NCBI RefSeq assembly: GCF_021869535.1
Contig: NW_026262666.1
Span: forward strand, 248,001 to 312,000
DNA from: Mytilus californianus
Taxonomy: Eukaryota > Mollusca > Bivalvia > Mytilida > Mytilidae
DNA length: 64,000 nucleotides
Direction of reading: 5' to 3'
Below the pieces are notes generated by a model. That model had not been told where the DNA came from. It made no database searches and saw nothing but the letters and a program-made list of their open reading frames with translations. Both the position numbers and the translations under genes were made by a program. Positions 1-14,300 of the stretch are shown piece after piece (the first letter of the stretch is position 1; each line of letters begins with the position of its first letter).

Positions 1-405
1 ATTAATTTTTGCGACTTTAGTAGATGCTGCATATAAATAATGCTATCAAAATTTTAAATGCAAGTTTCTATTTTTGCCAAACCTTTATGCAATTTTAGCA
101 ATGATACATGTATATACATTGCAAAAATTTCTGTATGTTCCATTTTCTTATTGGTGAGGATGTATATTGGCTTGGCCTGTTCTCCAATTCCCTTTGAAAC
201 ATGTATTTCTTATTAATAAAATATTTGAGCTTGAAAGTGGGTATTCTTAAATACAAACAAACAAAAAAACCCAAATCAAATCATATGTATAAGAGGTGTA
301 CTGGTCAGAAGGAAAATATACATCATATGCATGACACACAAAATATTCACAGGTGTTACCGTAAGCTTGTATTCAGTCATAAGATTTGTATAATACTTGT
401 TCATT
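1..405. other. MED14 intron, left edge
   Basis: AT-rich with no coding signal. Bases 1-130 (gctatcaaaattttaaatgc) resemble part of the 20755-20950 region and are probably the same decayed MITE. Confidence 0.5.
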
Positions 406-1681
406 GTCTCGCTTTGATGCAGTCAAAAAGCGAGACGTAGGTATGCTGTTTCTGGCGGCGGCGTCAACAATTTGTTAGTTTGTGATTAGGTCTAGTTTAT
501 GGTGAACCACTAGTGGTAGGTCAATGATATTTGGTATGCAGCTGTATTAGCATTGGCACATCTCATTTCCATGGAAATTATTTGGCCCTGCCCCCTCAGT
601 CATGGTCTATTGACTTTGAAACGTTTGCTTAGTTTACATGTATTAGTTTGTGATTAGGTCAGTTTATGGGGAACCACTAGTGGTAGGTCAATGATATTTG
701 GTATGCAGTTGTATAAGCATTGGCATATCTCATTTCCATGGAAATTATTTGGCCCTGCCCCCTCAGTCATGGTCTATTGACTTTGAAATGTTCGCTTAGT
801 TTACATGTATAAGTTTGTGATTAGGTCAGTTTATGGGGAACCACTAGTGGTAGTTAAATGATATTTGGTATGCAGTTGTATATGCATTGGTATATCTCAT
901 TTCCATGGAAATTATTTGGCCCTGCCCCCTCAGTCATGGTCTATTGACTTTGAAATGTTTGCTTAGTTTACATGTATTAGTTTGTGATTAGGTCAGTTTA
1001 GGGGGAACAACTAGTGGTAGGTCAATGATATTTGGTATGCAGTTGTATAAGCATTGGCATATCTCATTTCCATAGAGATTATTTGGCTCCGCCCCCTCAG
1101 TCATGGTCTATTGACTTTGAAATGTTTGCTTAGTTTACATGTATTAGTTTGTGATTAGGTCAGTTTAGGGGGAACAACTAGTGGTAGGTCAATGATATTT
1201 GGTATGCAGTTGTATAAGCATTGGCATATCTCATTTCCATAGAGATTATTTGGCTCCGCCCCCTCAGTCATGGTCTATTGACTTTGAAACTTTTGCTTAG
1301 TTTACATGTATTAGTTTGTGATTAGATCAGTTTAAGATGAACCGCTTATGTTAAGTCAGTGATATTTGGTATGCAAATTTATTGGCATTTGCAAGTCTCG
1401 TTTCAATGGAGATTACATGTATATAGCCCAAACCCTCAGCATGGTTCATCGACTTTGAAACTTTTACATAGTTTACAAGTTAATGTTTGTGTTTAGGTTT
1501 GTTTAAAGGGAATGACTTATAATAAGTCAATGGTATTTGGAGATTGTTAAGCGATGTACCTTCAGTCATGGTTCATCGATTTTGAATATTTGCATAACTT
1601 ACATGTTAAAGTATTGCTATTTTAATTTCAATATTTACATTATCAAAATTACAAAAAGGCGAGACATATCTCTGTGATAAC
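406..1681 (+). mobile_element. hairpin-capped element with 167-bp satellite core
   Basis: It begins with a fold-back (406-436, gtctcgcttt ... aaagcgagac) followed by ggcggcggcgtcaacaa. Then come direct repeats of about 167 bp starting at 478, 646, 813, 980, 1147 and 1314, and a decayed unit near 1486. It ends with aaaaaggcgagacatatc (1653-1670). The layout is the same as the elements at 25441 and 44571. No coding capacity, so non-autonomous. Confidence 0.75.
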
Positions 1682-1689
1682 AGTTTATT

Positions 1690-2308
1690 TTACACATGTT
1701 TTACTTGTGTATAACACATATGTTTTACATGTATGTTCCTCAACACTCTTGATTAAGCTGTGGTGATCTCTGCATCATTATGTTAAACATAGTACATGTA
1801 GTATAAATAATTTCTATTTATTATTATTTTTCCATTTAGATCTTATATTTAACAATGTTTAAAGACGTCTTCTTATCTGACATTTTCAACTTTAGAGAAT
1901 TTATTATTGATAGCAGAACTTTGATAGTTTATGTTTTATTTATTAATCACTTTTACCAACTTGGAACAATTAAAACCTTGATATATTGCATAGACATTTA
2001 TCCATACCGATGACTTCTAGATGTCTATGGGTTGCTGTTTCATTGACACATTCCCCATAACTGCTTTTATTCATATTTCTAATAATTAATAAAGATTTTT
2101 GCTTTAATCAAGTTAAAAAGAAGTAGATATTTATTTGATAATTTCAGGAATTACCATTTGTGGAAGATTATTTCTTCATAGACATGATAGAAGTCTGGAC
2201 TTCAGCAAGTCTTAAAACTTTTCAGGAAAATACTTTTGACATTTTTCATAAGTGATGTTTTAATTATTTGTATACATCTATCTATAATTTTACTATTTAT
2301 AATTGCAG
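1690..2308. other. MED14 intron, nothing recognised
   Basis: AT-rich unique-looking sequence. An open stretch at 2149-2253 after a ttcag (reads ELPFVEDYFFIDMIEVW) is not MED14-like and ends TGA; I do not call it. Confidence 0.5.
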
Positions 2309-2335
2309 GTTACCTAGAAAAACTGATATGGATAG
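2309..2335 (+). CDS. MED14: MED14 exon 1 of window
   Basis: Residues 1-9, LPRKTDMD plus a split Arg codon (AG|A). Acceptor attgcag, donor gtaag. It matches the LLPRKSDVER stretch of human MED14, so at least one upstream coding exon is missing from the window. The first base completes a codon begun in that exon. Confidence 0.88.
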
Positions 2336-5300
2336 GTAAGATATAAGTATGAGATCTGTTGCCATCTGTATTATAGCATTATCTTTTTAAAATAATTTTC
2401 CAAAACTCATAAATGGACCAGATAAAAGAAATGAGAGCTTTCTTCTTTATATTAACATCTATTTATATGATTTTTTATCATCAATATTAATTTTATCATC
2501 AAACAGGATTTTCAAGTGACCCTATAGTTAATACTGCATTTTTCAGGAACTGTTACTATATCCATGCACGTCATGTTCCGAGAAAATGTCAAATTCAGCA
2601 AAAGTGTGGTCTATGTTAACTCTAAAACAGCATGATAATGTTATTACAACTTATTGACTTTGAGGGAGCCAATTGTTGAAAAAATAAATAATTTAATAAA
2701 TATTTTTTTTCTGCAGAAAAATAGAAATCGTACAGTTTGCCAGTCGGACTCGTCAGCTGTTTATCAGACTGTTAGCTCTAGTGAAATGGGCCAGTACTTC
2801 TAATAAAGTAGATAAATGCACAGTAAGTAATGTCTTAAAGATTCTAATGTGAAGTTCTTCTTTCGCTTTGGAAACAAAGCCATGTTCTAATTCCTATAGA
2901 ACATGGGCTGCGCGTGATTGTATTCACAATTGAAATTGCAACTTCAATTGTATTTTGAACAATGTAGGAGATCAAAATGGACATTTGTGTTGGTGTTGAT
3001 AGCTATGAAATTAAATAAACCTTTCTAAAAGGAAGTTTACATGTATCTGTTCATTTTTTATTGTGAAACGGTTGATTTTCTATGACGATTTTGCTTCTTC
3101 AAATCAAAATGGATGTGTTTCGAATGTGTAGTATAGCTCCTTTTCAAAGTACAAAAGTTCTGAATTTTCCAATTAGAATTTAAATAATTCTATCATGCCA
3201 CCTCTTTATCACTGAAAAATCTGTGTTTTAAGTAGAAGCCTGTCCAATATGCCAAAGCTATCAAATTTTTAACCAGATTCAGTTAATCTTGACCTTATTT
3301 TTGGAAGGGGTCCTGATCCCAAAATCCCGGGCTTAAAAATATGAAATCCTGAGGTCCAGAATTTAAAGAAATTAAAATTCCAACATCCCTAAATTCAAAA
3401 AAACAATTCCCAGATCCCGAAAGGATCAATCCCGAAATCCTGAGCTTAAAAACACCCGATCCTAGAGTCCCGATAAAGGTCTGACCCCCCCTCCTGTCTG
3501 TCCGTTCTTGTTAGTAAAGGACAAAAAAAAGCCATCAATTGTATGGGAGTTTAGTCTGAGTAATCAAGTGTGTTTTTGTAAGATTTAAACTGCAACCTTT
3601 CACAAAAGTACTTAAATCTATGGTTTTCACTTGAATAAAACACTTCTGGTTTTTTTTTTGCAGGAGATCTGTAACTTCCTTGAGCAACAGTCCATGTTAT
3701 ATATAGATACAGCAGATACCTTAGCCAAAATGTCCAGGGAGACTTTAGTTAATGCTAGGTTTGTATAAATACATTCTCCCTTGATTTCCTGTAGCAGCAG
3801 TCTATGTTTATATATATAGATGCATCAGATACCTTAGCCAAAATGTCTAGAATGACTAGTTAATGCTAGGTTTGTATCAATAGGTTCTACTCAGGTGATT
3901 TGAATACAAGTTCTGAAAGACATAAGAGCTGTCCCATTAAAATGGATGTTGATGGATAAGAAAGGACTTCTGAAATCTCCACCCCCCCAAAAAAAACAAC
4001 AAAAAACAAGACAAACAAAAAAAACCACATTAGAGAAAGTTTGAATACATTAAATGGACATACAACCAAAAATAAATGAATACACTGTGTCAAGCTCTAC
4101 ATGGACCCTAGTCTATAAAAGAAGTGAATAGATATAACGGAATTTAACAAAGATCTACATTTTGTACCATCAGCTTCAATTTGATAGGTACTAGTATAGA
4201 TTATAGATATATTAATTATGAACTATAATATCCATGTGTCAATAGGGTATATTTGAATTAAATACATGTACCTCTGAAAGACAATGCATTCTTAACTGTC
4301 TCCCTTTGTTAATAACTTTTACTGGGTTGTTTGTAATTTTCATTTCTTAGCTGACCTAATGAGAATTGTAGCTTATAAATGGTTTTGAAAAGGCAAGGGA
4401 ATTTCTTGACTACAATCTCATTGATAGGCCCTGAGATTAGAAGTAGCAGAAAAACTTTCTTGAGTTTGAAATACCAAAGATGATCTGTTTATAGCTATTT
4501 TCAAAGGCAACATAAATGATGTTGGCTTATGACATCATCACGTTCTCATTCTACTCTATCAAGAAAACAAATCTCAGTTGAATAGCTTGAGACGGAAAAT
4601 AATCACACAGAAATATTGAATAAGAATTTTTAAAATATGATATAACGAAAAAAAATTAATGAATTTATGAATAAAAATGCACTGTGAGACTAAATCTTAT
4701 CTACCATATACCAAATATTTTCTAAAAAGTAGAAATAATAAAGTTTGACCCATATATACATATAGTTTGAATGCTCTGATATTTCATCAAGTTTTACATA
4801 TATTTTCATAATACAGGCAAATATCATTGATTATAATTTCAGATTACCAAACTTCTCCTTACCATGTGCAATAGATGTATTAACATTAGGCACATATCCC
4901 AGACTGCCTACTTGTATTAGGGTATGTATTTTTATACATTTTTGGTCGTAAATTGGTATCATGTCGTTGTCAGCGTGGTCCAAGACAGCTGGTTTCCGGA
5001 TAATAACTTTAGTATAAGTAAATAGAAATCAATAAATTTTTAACACAAGGTTTATAACCACTAAAGGAAGGTTGGGATTGATTTTGGGGTTTATGGTCCC
5101 AACTGTTTAGGAATTAGGGGTAAAAAAAGGGGCCCAAATAAGCATTTTTGTAGTTTCCAGACTATAACTTTTGTTAAAGTGTATGAATCTCTCTGAAATT
5201 ATACCACAAGTTTCCATACTACAAAGGGATGGTTAGAATTGACTATGGGGGTTATGGCTCCAACCATTTAGGAATTAGGGGCAAAAAAAGTGTATTGCAC

Positions 5301-8300
5301 AAACGCCAAAAAATGGGGTAAAAATTTTTTTTGGGGGGGAGGGGGGGGGGGGGGGGGAGTCAATTGCATAGTGTATTGCACAAAAGGAAAAAATTGAATA
5401 TAAATTCAAATCATATAACCAATTTGAATTTTTTTGACTACAGCTATTCTGTGTCAGAAACCTATTATGTGTCAAAAATTTAATTACAATCCAAATTCAG
5501 ATCTGTATCAAGCGTGAATATTGTGTCCATTTTGGCCCCAACTTTTCAGGGTTGGACATCTGCTGTCGTATCTAGCTGCGCTCAGCGAAGCAATTAATTT
5601 GTTATAATTTCTACAAAGAGGGAGAGGGGGGTTTATATAGTCCATCTGTCCTCCTGTGTGTCCATGTGGCCTTTAAAGATCAATTCCTCTTAAACAGCTG
5701 AACAGATATGGATGTAACTTAAGGGCATACAATACAGTTTTGATTCCATGGTGATTTTTGTACGAAAATTTGCATACAAGCTTTTTTCATCTAGTCAATT
5801 CAAATATGTAATAAAAAATATATCTTCATGTGCTACTTTAAGAGATAAACGGGGTCGAAATTTTAGACATTTACTCAAAATTTCGTTTTTTTTTTTACAT
5901 TTCTACACTTTGGATAGACATACCTAACTTTTTTGTTTGTAAAGATAAACACAAGCAGATTTTTGTAAAATCATTTGGAAAATCTTCTTTACATAAGTAT
6001 GCTCTAAATTTATATAACAATTCTTTGGAAATAATTTATTTTTATCAAAGTTTCATGATTTTAGAAAAATAACGGCATTTTTTGCTGTATATTTATCTAA
6101 TTTTTAAAAAATTCATCGATGACTTTTTCATAAAAATTGGTACAAATAATCAAACCTAATGTCATTTTTAAAAAGAGGGGTCCATGAACTCATTTTCAAG
6201 TTAAATCAATCTGAATGATAAAAATCAGTCGAAAAATGCATCTTTTCCCGATATGTCACAGTTTGACGTCTTGAAAATATCATTTTACGTTAACAACATC
6301 ATTACCTCCCCTGTAACTGAATCATATACCCTTAAGACGTCATTACCTCCCCTGTAAGTGAATCGTATGCCCACAGAGGTAGAACACTACCTGATCCCAA
6401 AGTATTGGAAATCAAAGCTGCCATATTGTTTTGTGGAAGAACCATAATGTCCTCGACATTGGAGCTATTTAGTTTAAACTCTTAGCTGCTAAGTAATTGA
6501 GTGTCCCAAAGTTTAAGAAGTATTAATACTATTGAAATACATATACATGAATAGTAAAACTTGTTCAAAATTTTAGGAAAAGATTGTACCTCCAGATGCC
6601 ATTACTCCAACAGAGAAACGACAGACACTGCAGACACTGACCAAAGTTATACAGTACAGACTGGTATCATCAGAACTTCCTCCTCAGATGAGGAAACTTA
6701 GAATAGGTATGTAGGGTACCAGACACTGTCCAAAGTTATACTGTACAGACTGGTATCATCATAATTTTTTTCATAAGATAAGAGACTTATTGTTCAAGAT
6801 ATTAATCAGGATATACAGTTCAAATTGAAGAACTTACTTCTCAAATAAGGATTGATTGAAATGATACATAGATTTTGAAATGTATTACCGTCTTTTATCT
6901 TTTAATGATCTTTATCTTACTTTCTTATCAGGTTGATCATCATTGTATATGTAAGTTTTATAAATATTTACATTTTTATTGTAGAAAATGGTAGAGTTAA
7001 GTTTCATGTTGAACATGAATTTGAGGTAAGACCTTTATTCAAATTTCATAATATAACATACAAGGTAGTTTCTCTATAAGTTGATTATACACATTAACAG
7101 GTGGTCCTGTCTAAACTAAAAAAATGTATTCAAAAAAAGATTTCCACATCTTAATAAAAAAAATGGTGTTAAATTTGTAATTAAACACAAAAGTAATGCA
7201 GAACTTTTTAGCAGTTTAATAGTTTCAATCTTTAGTCTGATATTTCAGTCACAAAGTAAATATAAAAATAATGTGTTATGATTGCCAATAAGACAGCTAA
7301 CCACCAGAGTTCAAATGACAAAGATATAAGCAAGTATTGGTCAAGGAACTGCTGTCAACAATGAGAAAAACCTATATTGTATAGTCAGCTTTTAAAAGCT
7401 CGACATCAAAAATGTGAAATAGTTGTTACACCAGAAACTACTTATGTATGAAGAATATTTGTCATATTACAGGTGATCTTAACATTGATGGGAGATAGTC
7501 CCACAATTCCTTGGAGGCTGCTGGACATTAACATTTTAGTGGAGGATCCGGACACTGGAGGTAAGGGGAGATAATTCAACCTATTTTTTATACACCCTAT
7601 AGATGACAGTTCAGAAATTTGACTACTGTCCTTAATACATATGTTGTACAGGCTCTGCTTCTTTTCAAAAATAATTTGTTTTCAAATGAAAAAGTGCTGA
7701 AGAATTGCATTCCTATGATGCAACATTATTTCTTAACATGGTCCAATACAAGTTATACAGGAAGAAAACATAGTTGTACAGATTTGGCGAAAAAAAAATT
7801 AACAGTATTTTAACTGACTGTTCGTATATTTACAGATGGAAAGTCCCTGGTACATTCGTTACAAGTCAACTATATACATCAGTTAGCTCAGTCTCGATTG
7901 GTGGACAACAACCGACCTTTGCATGACCTGTATAAAGTTTTACGTATCCTTATATCTGCTTTGAAACATGCTCAGGATGGTAGAGACCGATTCTCTTGAA
8001 ATATTAAAGATGAAAAAAAATTAGAAGTATTAAAACCATCACACACAACAGAAATTGACTAAGATATTTACAAAAAGAAAACAAAAAATCATAAGAAGTG
8101 AATTAGAAAAAAAATTATGTGAATGATTTCAAAAGGTCAATATATATAGGCCCTGAAATTTCTTGAAATTAAATTTGAGTGTTTTGCATAAACTCTTGAT
8201 GATGAAATATTTGAAACTAATTTGAGAAATACAAAATTAGTTTTTGCCTATTATCTTTGATAGTATAATAGATTCAAACATGTCAAACTTTAATAACCAA

Positions 8301-11300
8301 AAATATTATCAGTAGGATGTGATCTACAAATATGAATGAAATTGTCAATTAAAACTTGAGTTATTGCCATTTCATGGCAATTTTTACCAAAAAGTGTCCA
8401 TTGTTGAAGATACAGGTGAGCACTTTAGAGCCTCTAGTTTTAGAAACCTGTTACTGGCCTGAACCCAGTGGGTTTGTGGTTCGTTTTGAAGACTAAAAAT
8501 GAACCCAAAGTTCAGTTCAGTCAAAAGAATAGGTAGCTGATCATAAAAAGATAAATTTCCTTAACAAAAAAGATTCCTTTTGTCAGTCACTACAGCTAGA
8601 GGTATTAAACAGTCAGACATTACGTCTGATACGAGAGAGAATGGGGGACAACATAAGGATAGACGAGTACACTGTCGGCCGTTGTCTCGTGGTCTCGTAC
8701 TGGAGGGACCAGACCAAGAAGGACAAGCAGGATCCAGTTGGTAAGATATATGCAGAAATGAAAAATGCATTTTTGGTTTACAAAAACCAGCTATGACAGT
8801 GCTTTAAATTGAATATTTATGATCATGCATTTATTTTAAAATATTGGAAGTCATAACTGCAAATTTTTGAATTAATGCTATATTTTGTCAATGATAAAAC
8901 ATTGCTGGGTTATTTAAACTGTTTGTTTGATATTAAGCAAAAATATTTCATTAAAAGATTTATCTGAATCCCAGTAAAAAAATGTCCACGTTTAAACTTT
9001 TTATGGATACGTTGAATAAGAGTACCCATTTATGTACAAATTTACAATACATGTACTATTTAGTGTGAAAATTTATGATTTCAGTATTGCAATATATTAA
9101 TGAAAGTTTTTTTTTATTAGTGTATAAGCTCAAAGTACATGTATCAGAAGAAGATGAAGGGAAGCCGTTACAGATAAGTCACAGCCCAATAATGTCAGCG
9201 GAGGAGAGCCACAGAGTTGGCCTGGCAATTAAAGTAAGTTAAATTTTAGAAAAAAAAAGATTGGGAGTGTCTGATACAAAAATGGCATAAAGACTAAAAT
9301 ATTATCCCAAATTGAAAGAACAGTCCTTGTATTGTTGTTGTTTATCTTGACAGTTGTTAGAATTTTAAATGATATCGGCTATTTCATTAAAAGGAATGTG
9401 GGAGGTGCTAAAGGATAGTTTTATTTTTGAACATTGGTCATAGGTAATTTCTGGCTTTTTGTTCATTTTTTCAAATATTTGATGCATTCAAAACTACTCA
9501 AAAGAATGTATTTATGTTTCAGTGGGATATTGGAAGTCTCATCCATCCTTCCTACATCCATTTTAGCCCACATGCCCCTTTAGACAGGCATGAGGTTCTA
9601 CCACCACTTGCTCATATCTGTTGTTAGATTTAAAACATTGGATGTTAAGCAAGCAACAGTCAAGCAATCAAATTTGAAAAAGAAAACTTCTTCAAACACA
9701 TTGGGCCAATCTGGTTATACTTGTCATGAACTTTTAGCAAAATTTTCTCAAAGTTAAGGAGCCAATATATATTTAGCTGAAGTTATGTAGACTGTATTTG
9801 AAATTACAAGAAAAAAGTTTCTACTTTTAAACCTTGTATCTATTCAAACTAAACACTACTGTAAATTCAGAAATTATTGCGTGCATTTATTATTGCGATT
9901 TTGTCATTTTAGACTTATTATGCGATTTTAATTTTTACGATTTTGAGAAAAATCCTGTTTAGTTCATATAAAATATTTCAAAATGCGAGTTTAAATTATT
10001 GCGTTTACAACTCTCGCATTTGTCGCAATAATTTCTGAATTTACAGTACCTGTATGATCCTTATGTCATTCAAAATAAAACTGCTGTAAGTGTGTAGTAA
10101 TTAGCAGTTACAGAATCTAAAGGACTATGGGTAATTTTATTGTTCATACCCAAGAATTGAAATAACTTCAATTCATTGGTTGAATTTTTCATTGTTTATG
10201 ATGTTTCTAACCTTTTGAAAATATTACCCAGAATGCATTAGATAATGAGACTGAGTGATTTCAAGGTTAAGCATTCAGATTCTTTGAAGCCATCCATTGG
10301 TATTAGAAATTTGACAGTAACAAAATGTAGGGGGTAGGTAGGATTTTTTATGCCCCCGCCGTAGCGGAGGGGGCATTAAGTTTTACCCTTGTCTGTATGT
10401 ACGTACGTCCAATAATAGGTTTTCGTTCTCTAACTTGAGTTTGCCTCAACCAAATGTTATGAAACTTATACACAATGCTTATTACCACAAAACAGAGATC
10501 AAGTTTGAATTTTGGTGGCGTCACTTTAACTGTTCTAGAGTAATGCCCCTTTATAAATGGAAAAATTGCAAAATTTTTAGTTTCCGTTCTCTAACTTAAG
10601 TTTGCCTCAATTAAATGTTATGAAACTTATACACAATGCTTATTACCACAAAACACAGATCAAGTTTGAATTTTGGTGGCCTCACTTTAACCATTCTAGA
10701 GTTATGCCCCTTTATAAATCGAAAAATTGCAAAATTTTTATTTTCTTCTAAATATCAAGTAATTTTTAAAATTGGCGTTATCTTCCTTTGTCCATAAAAA
10801 GTTGAATCAATTACAATCAATGCTTTATACAATGCAATGTTTGATTTTGACTTCCACTGATAAAAAGCAGATGAAGATGAATTTGGGTAATGTCACTTTA
10901 ACCATTATTGAGTTATGCCACTTTATAAATCGAAAGATTGCAAAATTTTTAGTTTCCATTCCGTAACTTTAGTTTGTCTCAACCAAATGTTATAAAACTT
11001 ATACACAACCGTTCTAGAGTTATGCGTGTTTACAAATAGAAAAATTGCTGAATTTTTAGTTTCTGTTCTCTACTCAAGTTAGCCTCAACCAAATGTTATG
11101 AGACTTACACACAATGCTTATTACCACAAAACTCAGATTAAGTTCAAATTTGGGTAGCGTCACTTTTACCGTTCTTCAGTTATGTCCCTTTATAACTATA
11201 TGATATACAAGCGGGGGCATCATCTGTGTACACATGTGGACACTATCCACATTTTTTTTTACATGGGTCATTTAAAGTTTGGATGTATTTGACCATATCT

Positions 11301-14300
11301 TTTTTTTTGTTTACAGAGTAATCACTTATCCATAGAGAGGCTACTGATGCAGACCATTGAAGTGAGGATACATGCTAAATTGAAGGTATGTAGATATTTC
11401 TTACTGTTGTCACACTTCTTCTTAAGAGCAAAAAAATCTGTACTATTAACAAACAAGAGCAAAAAAATCTGTACTATTAACAAACAAGAGCCAAACAATC
11501 TGTACTATTACAGCCGATTCCAATGAGTGTGTAGGAAAAGGTAATATCTTTGGTTAGCTTGCTTGCTAGCTGAACCGTGAAGTTATTATTAGGTTAGGTA
11601 AACTACCATCCTTTTTGAGTAGACTAGTCCGACAGACAGATAGAATTGGTTACCTGTGGGACTAGTCTACTCATAAAGGAGGGTAGTTTACCTTACCTTA
11701 TAATGACTTCACGGTTCAGCTAGCAAGCAAGCTAACCAAAGATATTACCTTTTCCTACACACTCATTGAAATCGGCTGTAACAAACAAGAGCAATAAATT
11801 GTATTGCATTCAATTTTTATCACTACATACGAAAATATTTCATTATTTACTTTCAAACAAGATTATTTCTTCTAATATTATAAATTTTGTCTGACCTAAA
11901 TATCTCTAATGATATCCTTATGAATGTTTTCTATGAGGCCATTATACTAACTTCTAATTAGATGCCTTCCAAATATTTAATTCAAATCTAGCAAGCATCT
12001 ATCTTTTTTTTTGGCGCAGCCGCTCATTTCTTTAAATTTTATGAATAATGGAACTGGCTTAAACAAATAATGGTGATATAGCTTGAGATTTAATGAAAGA
12101 ATCCTATTTTTCAGGACTTGTCGAAAGAATTTCAGAAATACGTCATTGGACAGTGTAAGTGCAGTTTAATTTTACATGTTCAAATATAATGTCATGTGAC
12201 AAACAAATGTATGTGTTTGAATAAAATTTCTTATTTTGTGACCAAAAGCTTTGATCTGACGTGTAATCTAGAATGTCAACATTTATTGTCCATGCAAAAT
12301 GAAGATTAATTCATGAAATTATACTCCCATTCTATAATCTGAGTGTATATATCAATCACCTTGTCTGTCCATCTGTCTGACTGTTTGTCCAACAAATATT
12401 GCAATCACATTTTCTCCAGAAACTGCTATACATAATGACTTAGTAAGCAGCTTGACAGTGTTGAGTTATGTTTGAGCACTTTTCAGATCTGTCAGAAACC
12501 TACTTCCTGTTTGTTGATATTTTTCAATATGTTTAATGATCTTAAAAAAATTTATCAAAGATTCTTCCAATACTGCAATACAAACTAATTTTATAATTGG
12601 TCAGCATCTCAGCAGTGTTGAGTTGTAATATGCTTTTCAGATCTGTCAGACATCTTCCTGTTTGCTGATACTTTGAATTATGAGTAGGGGTATGCTTAGC
12701 ACGACAACAAATGCATTCATATGATGAAGACATAATCTTTTAATCAATTTAATTGAGGTCTGGAGCTTTGTTAGTCTCGTATGTTTTTTAAATTTTAGTT
12801 CATTTATATGTTTCGGAGTTTAGTGTGACGTCCAATTTCACTGAACTAGTATACATTGTTGTTTAATAGCCTGCCTCTTGGTGCGAGATTTTCTCACTGT
12901 GTTGAAGACCCATTGGTGGCCTTAGCTGTTTTCTGCTCTTTGGCCAGGTTGTTGTCTCTTTGACGCATTCCCGGTTTCCATTCTCAATTTTATTGTTCCA
13001 ATTAGTTTGAGTCTGGTTCTATGACTTAATGATATCTTCTTACATTTCATCTACTTAAAGCTTACATTCTTCATTATCATCCTTGTTTCAGGTGAAATGA
13101 AAGACTTGCCAATAGCTTTACATGTACCGGTACTTAATCCTACATTAGAGTTTGAACACCTCAGAGTAATGATGGACTCCCAGAGAGGATCTATCTTAGC
13201 CTCCTTGTGTGGGATTGAAGGTTAGTTATTTGATGAAAAATATCTTGAAATGTTTGTATACTGTTAAGGGAAAATCTTTTGTCAAGGGTTTCTTTTCACT
13301 TACTTTGTGATTAAGATCTAGATAATATCATGAAAAACATCACTTTCATTTTTATGTGTTTTTTATAAAAGTTTTTTTTTGCAATTAACAATTAGATAAT
13401 GTCTGTGGTTAAAGTTTGTTTAGACATCAACAACGTATTCAAAAGATTTTTTATGATAGGAAGATAATACATGTAATATCAGATGCAAAACTTTGATATT
13501 TTTTATTTTGCCATATTTTACTGATAAATGACTTTCTCTAATTCTTCGTCAATTTATCCCTTTCTGCACCCATTGTATAAAAAAAATTTAATCAACATGT
13601 GGTTTATTTGATCTCAGTTTTTCATTGGTTAAAATCCGATTATGTCGTTGAATTTACTTCCTTTCCTCTGAATTTCCTATTGTGACGGCATGAAAAAAGG
13701 CGACCATGCCTGATGACGTCACATAGAAAGAACACATCTTTTTACAGATCATTCTAAAAGACAGAATAAGTTTGCCTGCATATTGTTTGAAAATCATTAG
13801 AGAAACAGATTCCACCACCAAATCTCGTGTAATACGATATTTATCCACTCTCGACAGTTAAATTTTAAATATTTAAAACGCGCGGCAAGCCTCGCGTTTT
13901 AAATTTGAAAATTTAACTGTCTCGAGTGGATAAATATCGTATCACACTCGATGCAGTGGTAGAATCTATATTTCTATTTTCTTTTATATATTTTTAATTT
14001 AATTAATTCTATTTAAATATATTTTATTTTTATAAACACATTTTGGATAAGACACAAGTCAATCAGACTGATGGATTTTTCTCTTTTATCTTATTTTATT
14101 TTGTTAGGTGTACAAGAAGTTCAAGAACTAGAAGAATTTTTGAACAGTGGAGAATGGAAGAACTTGGGGAAATTCATCGTTAACTTACGGTAAAGTAGAA
14201 TGTTGTTACACCAGAAACCATACACATGTTTATTTACTTTTATTGCAAGAGGTCAATTGTATTTTAATTTTATCAAAGACTATTATAAATATCTCAGGTT

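Noticed and set aside
2149-2253. Open stretch after a ttcag acceptor-like site (reads ELPFVEDYFF…)
   Set aside because: Does not match MED14, ends in TGA, and no donor keeps the MED14 frame; probably chance.
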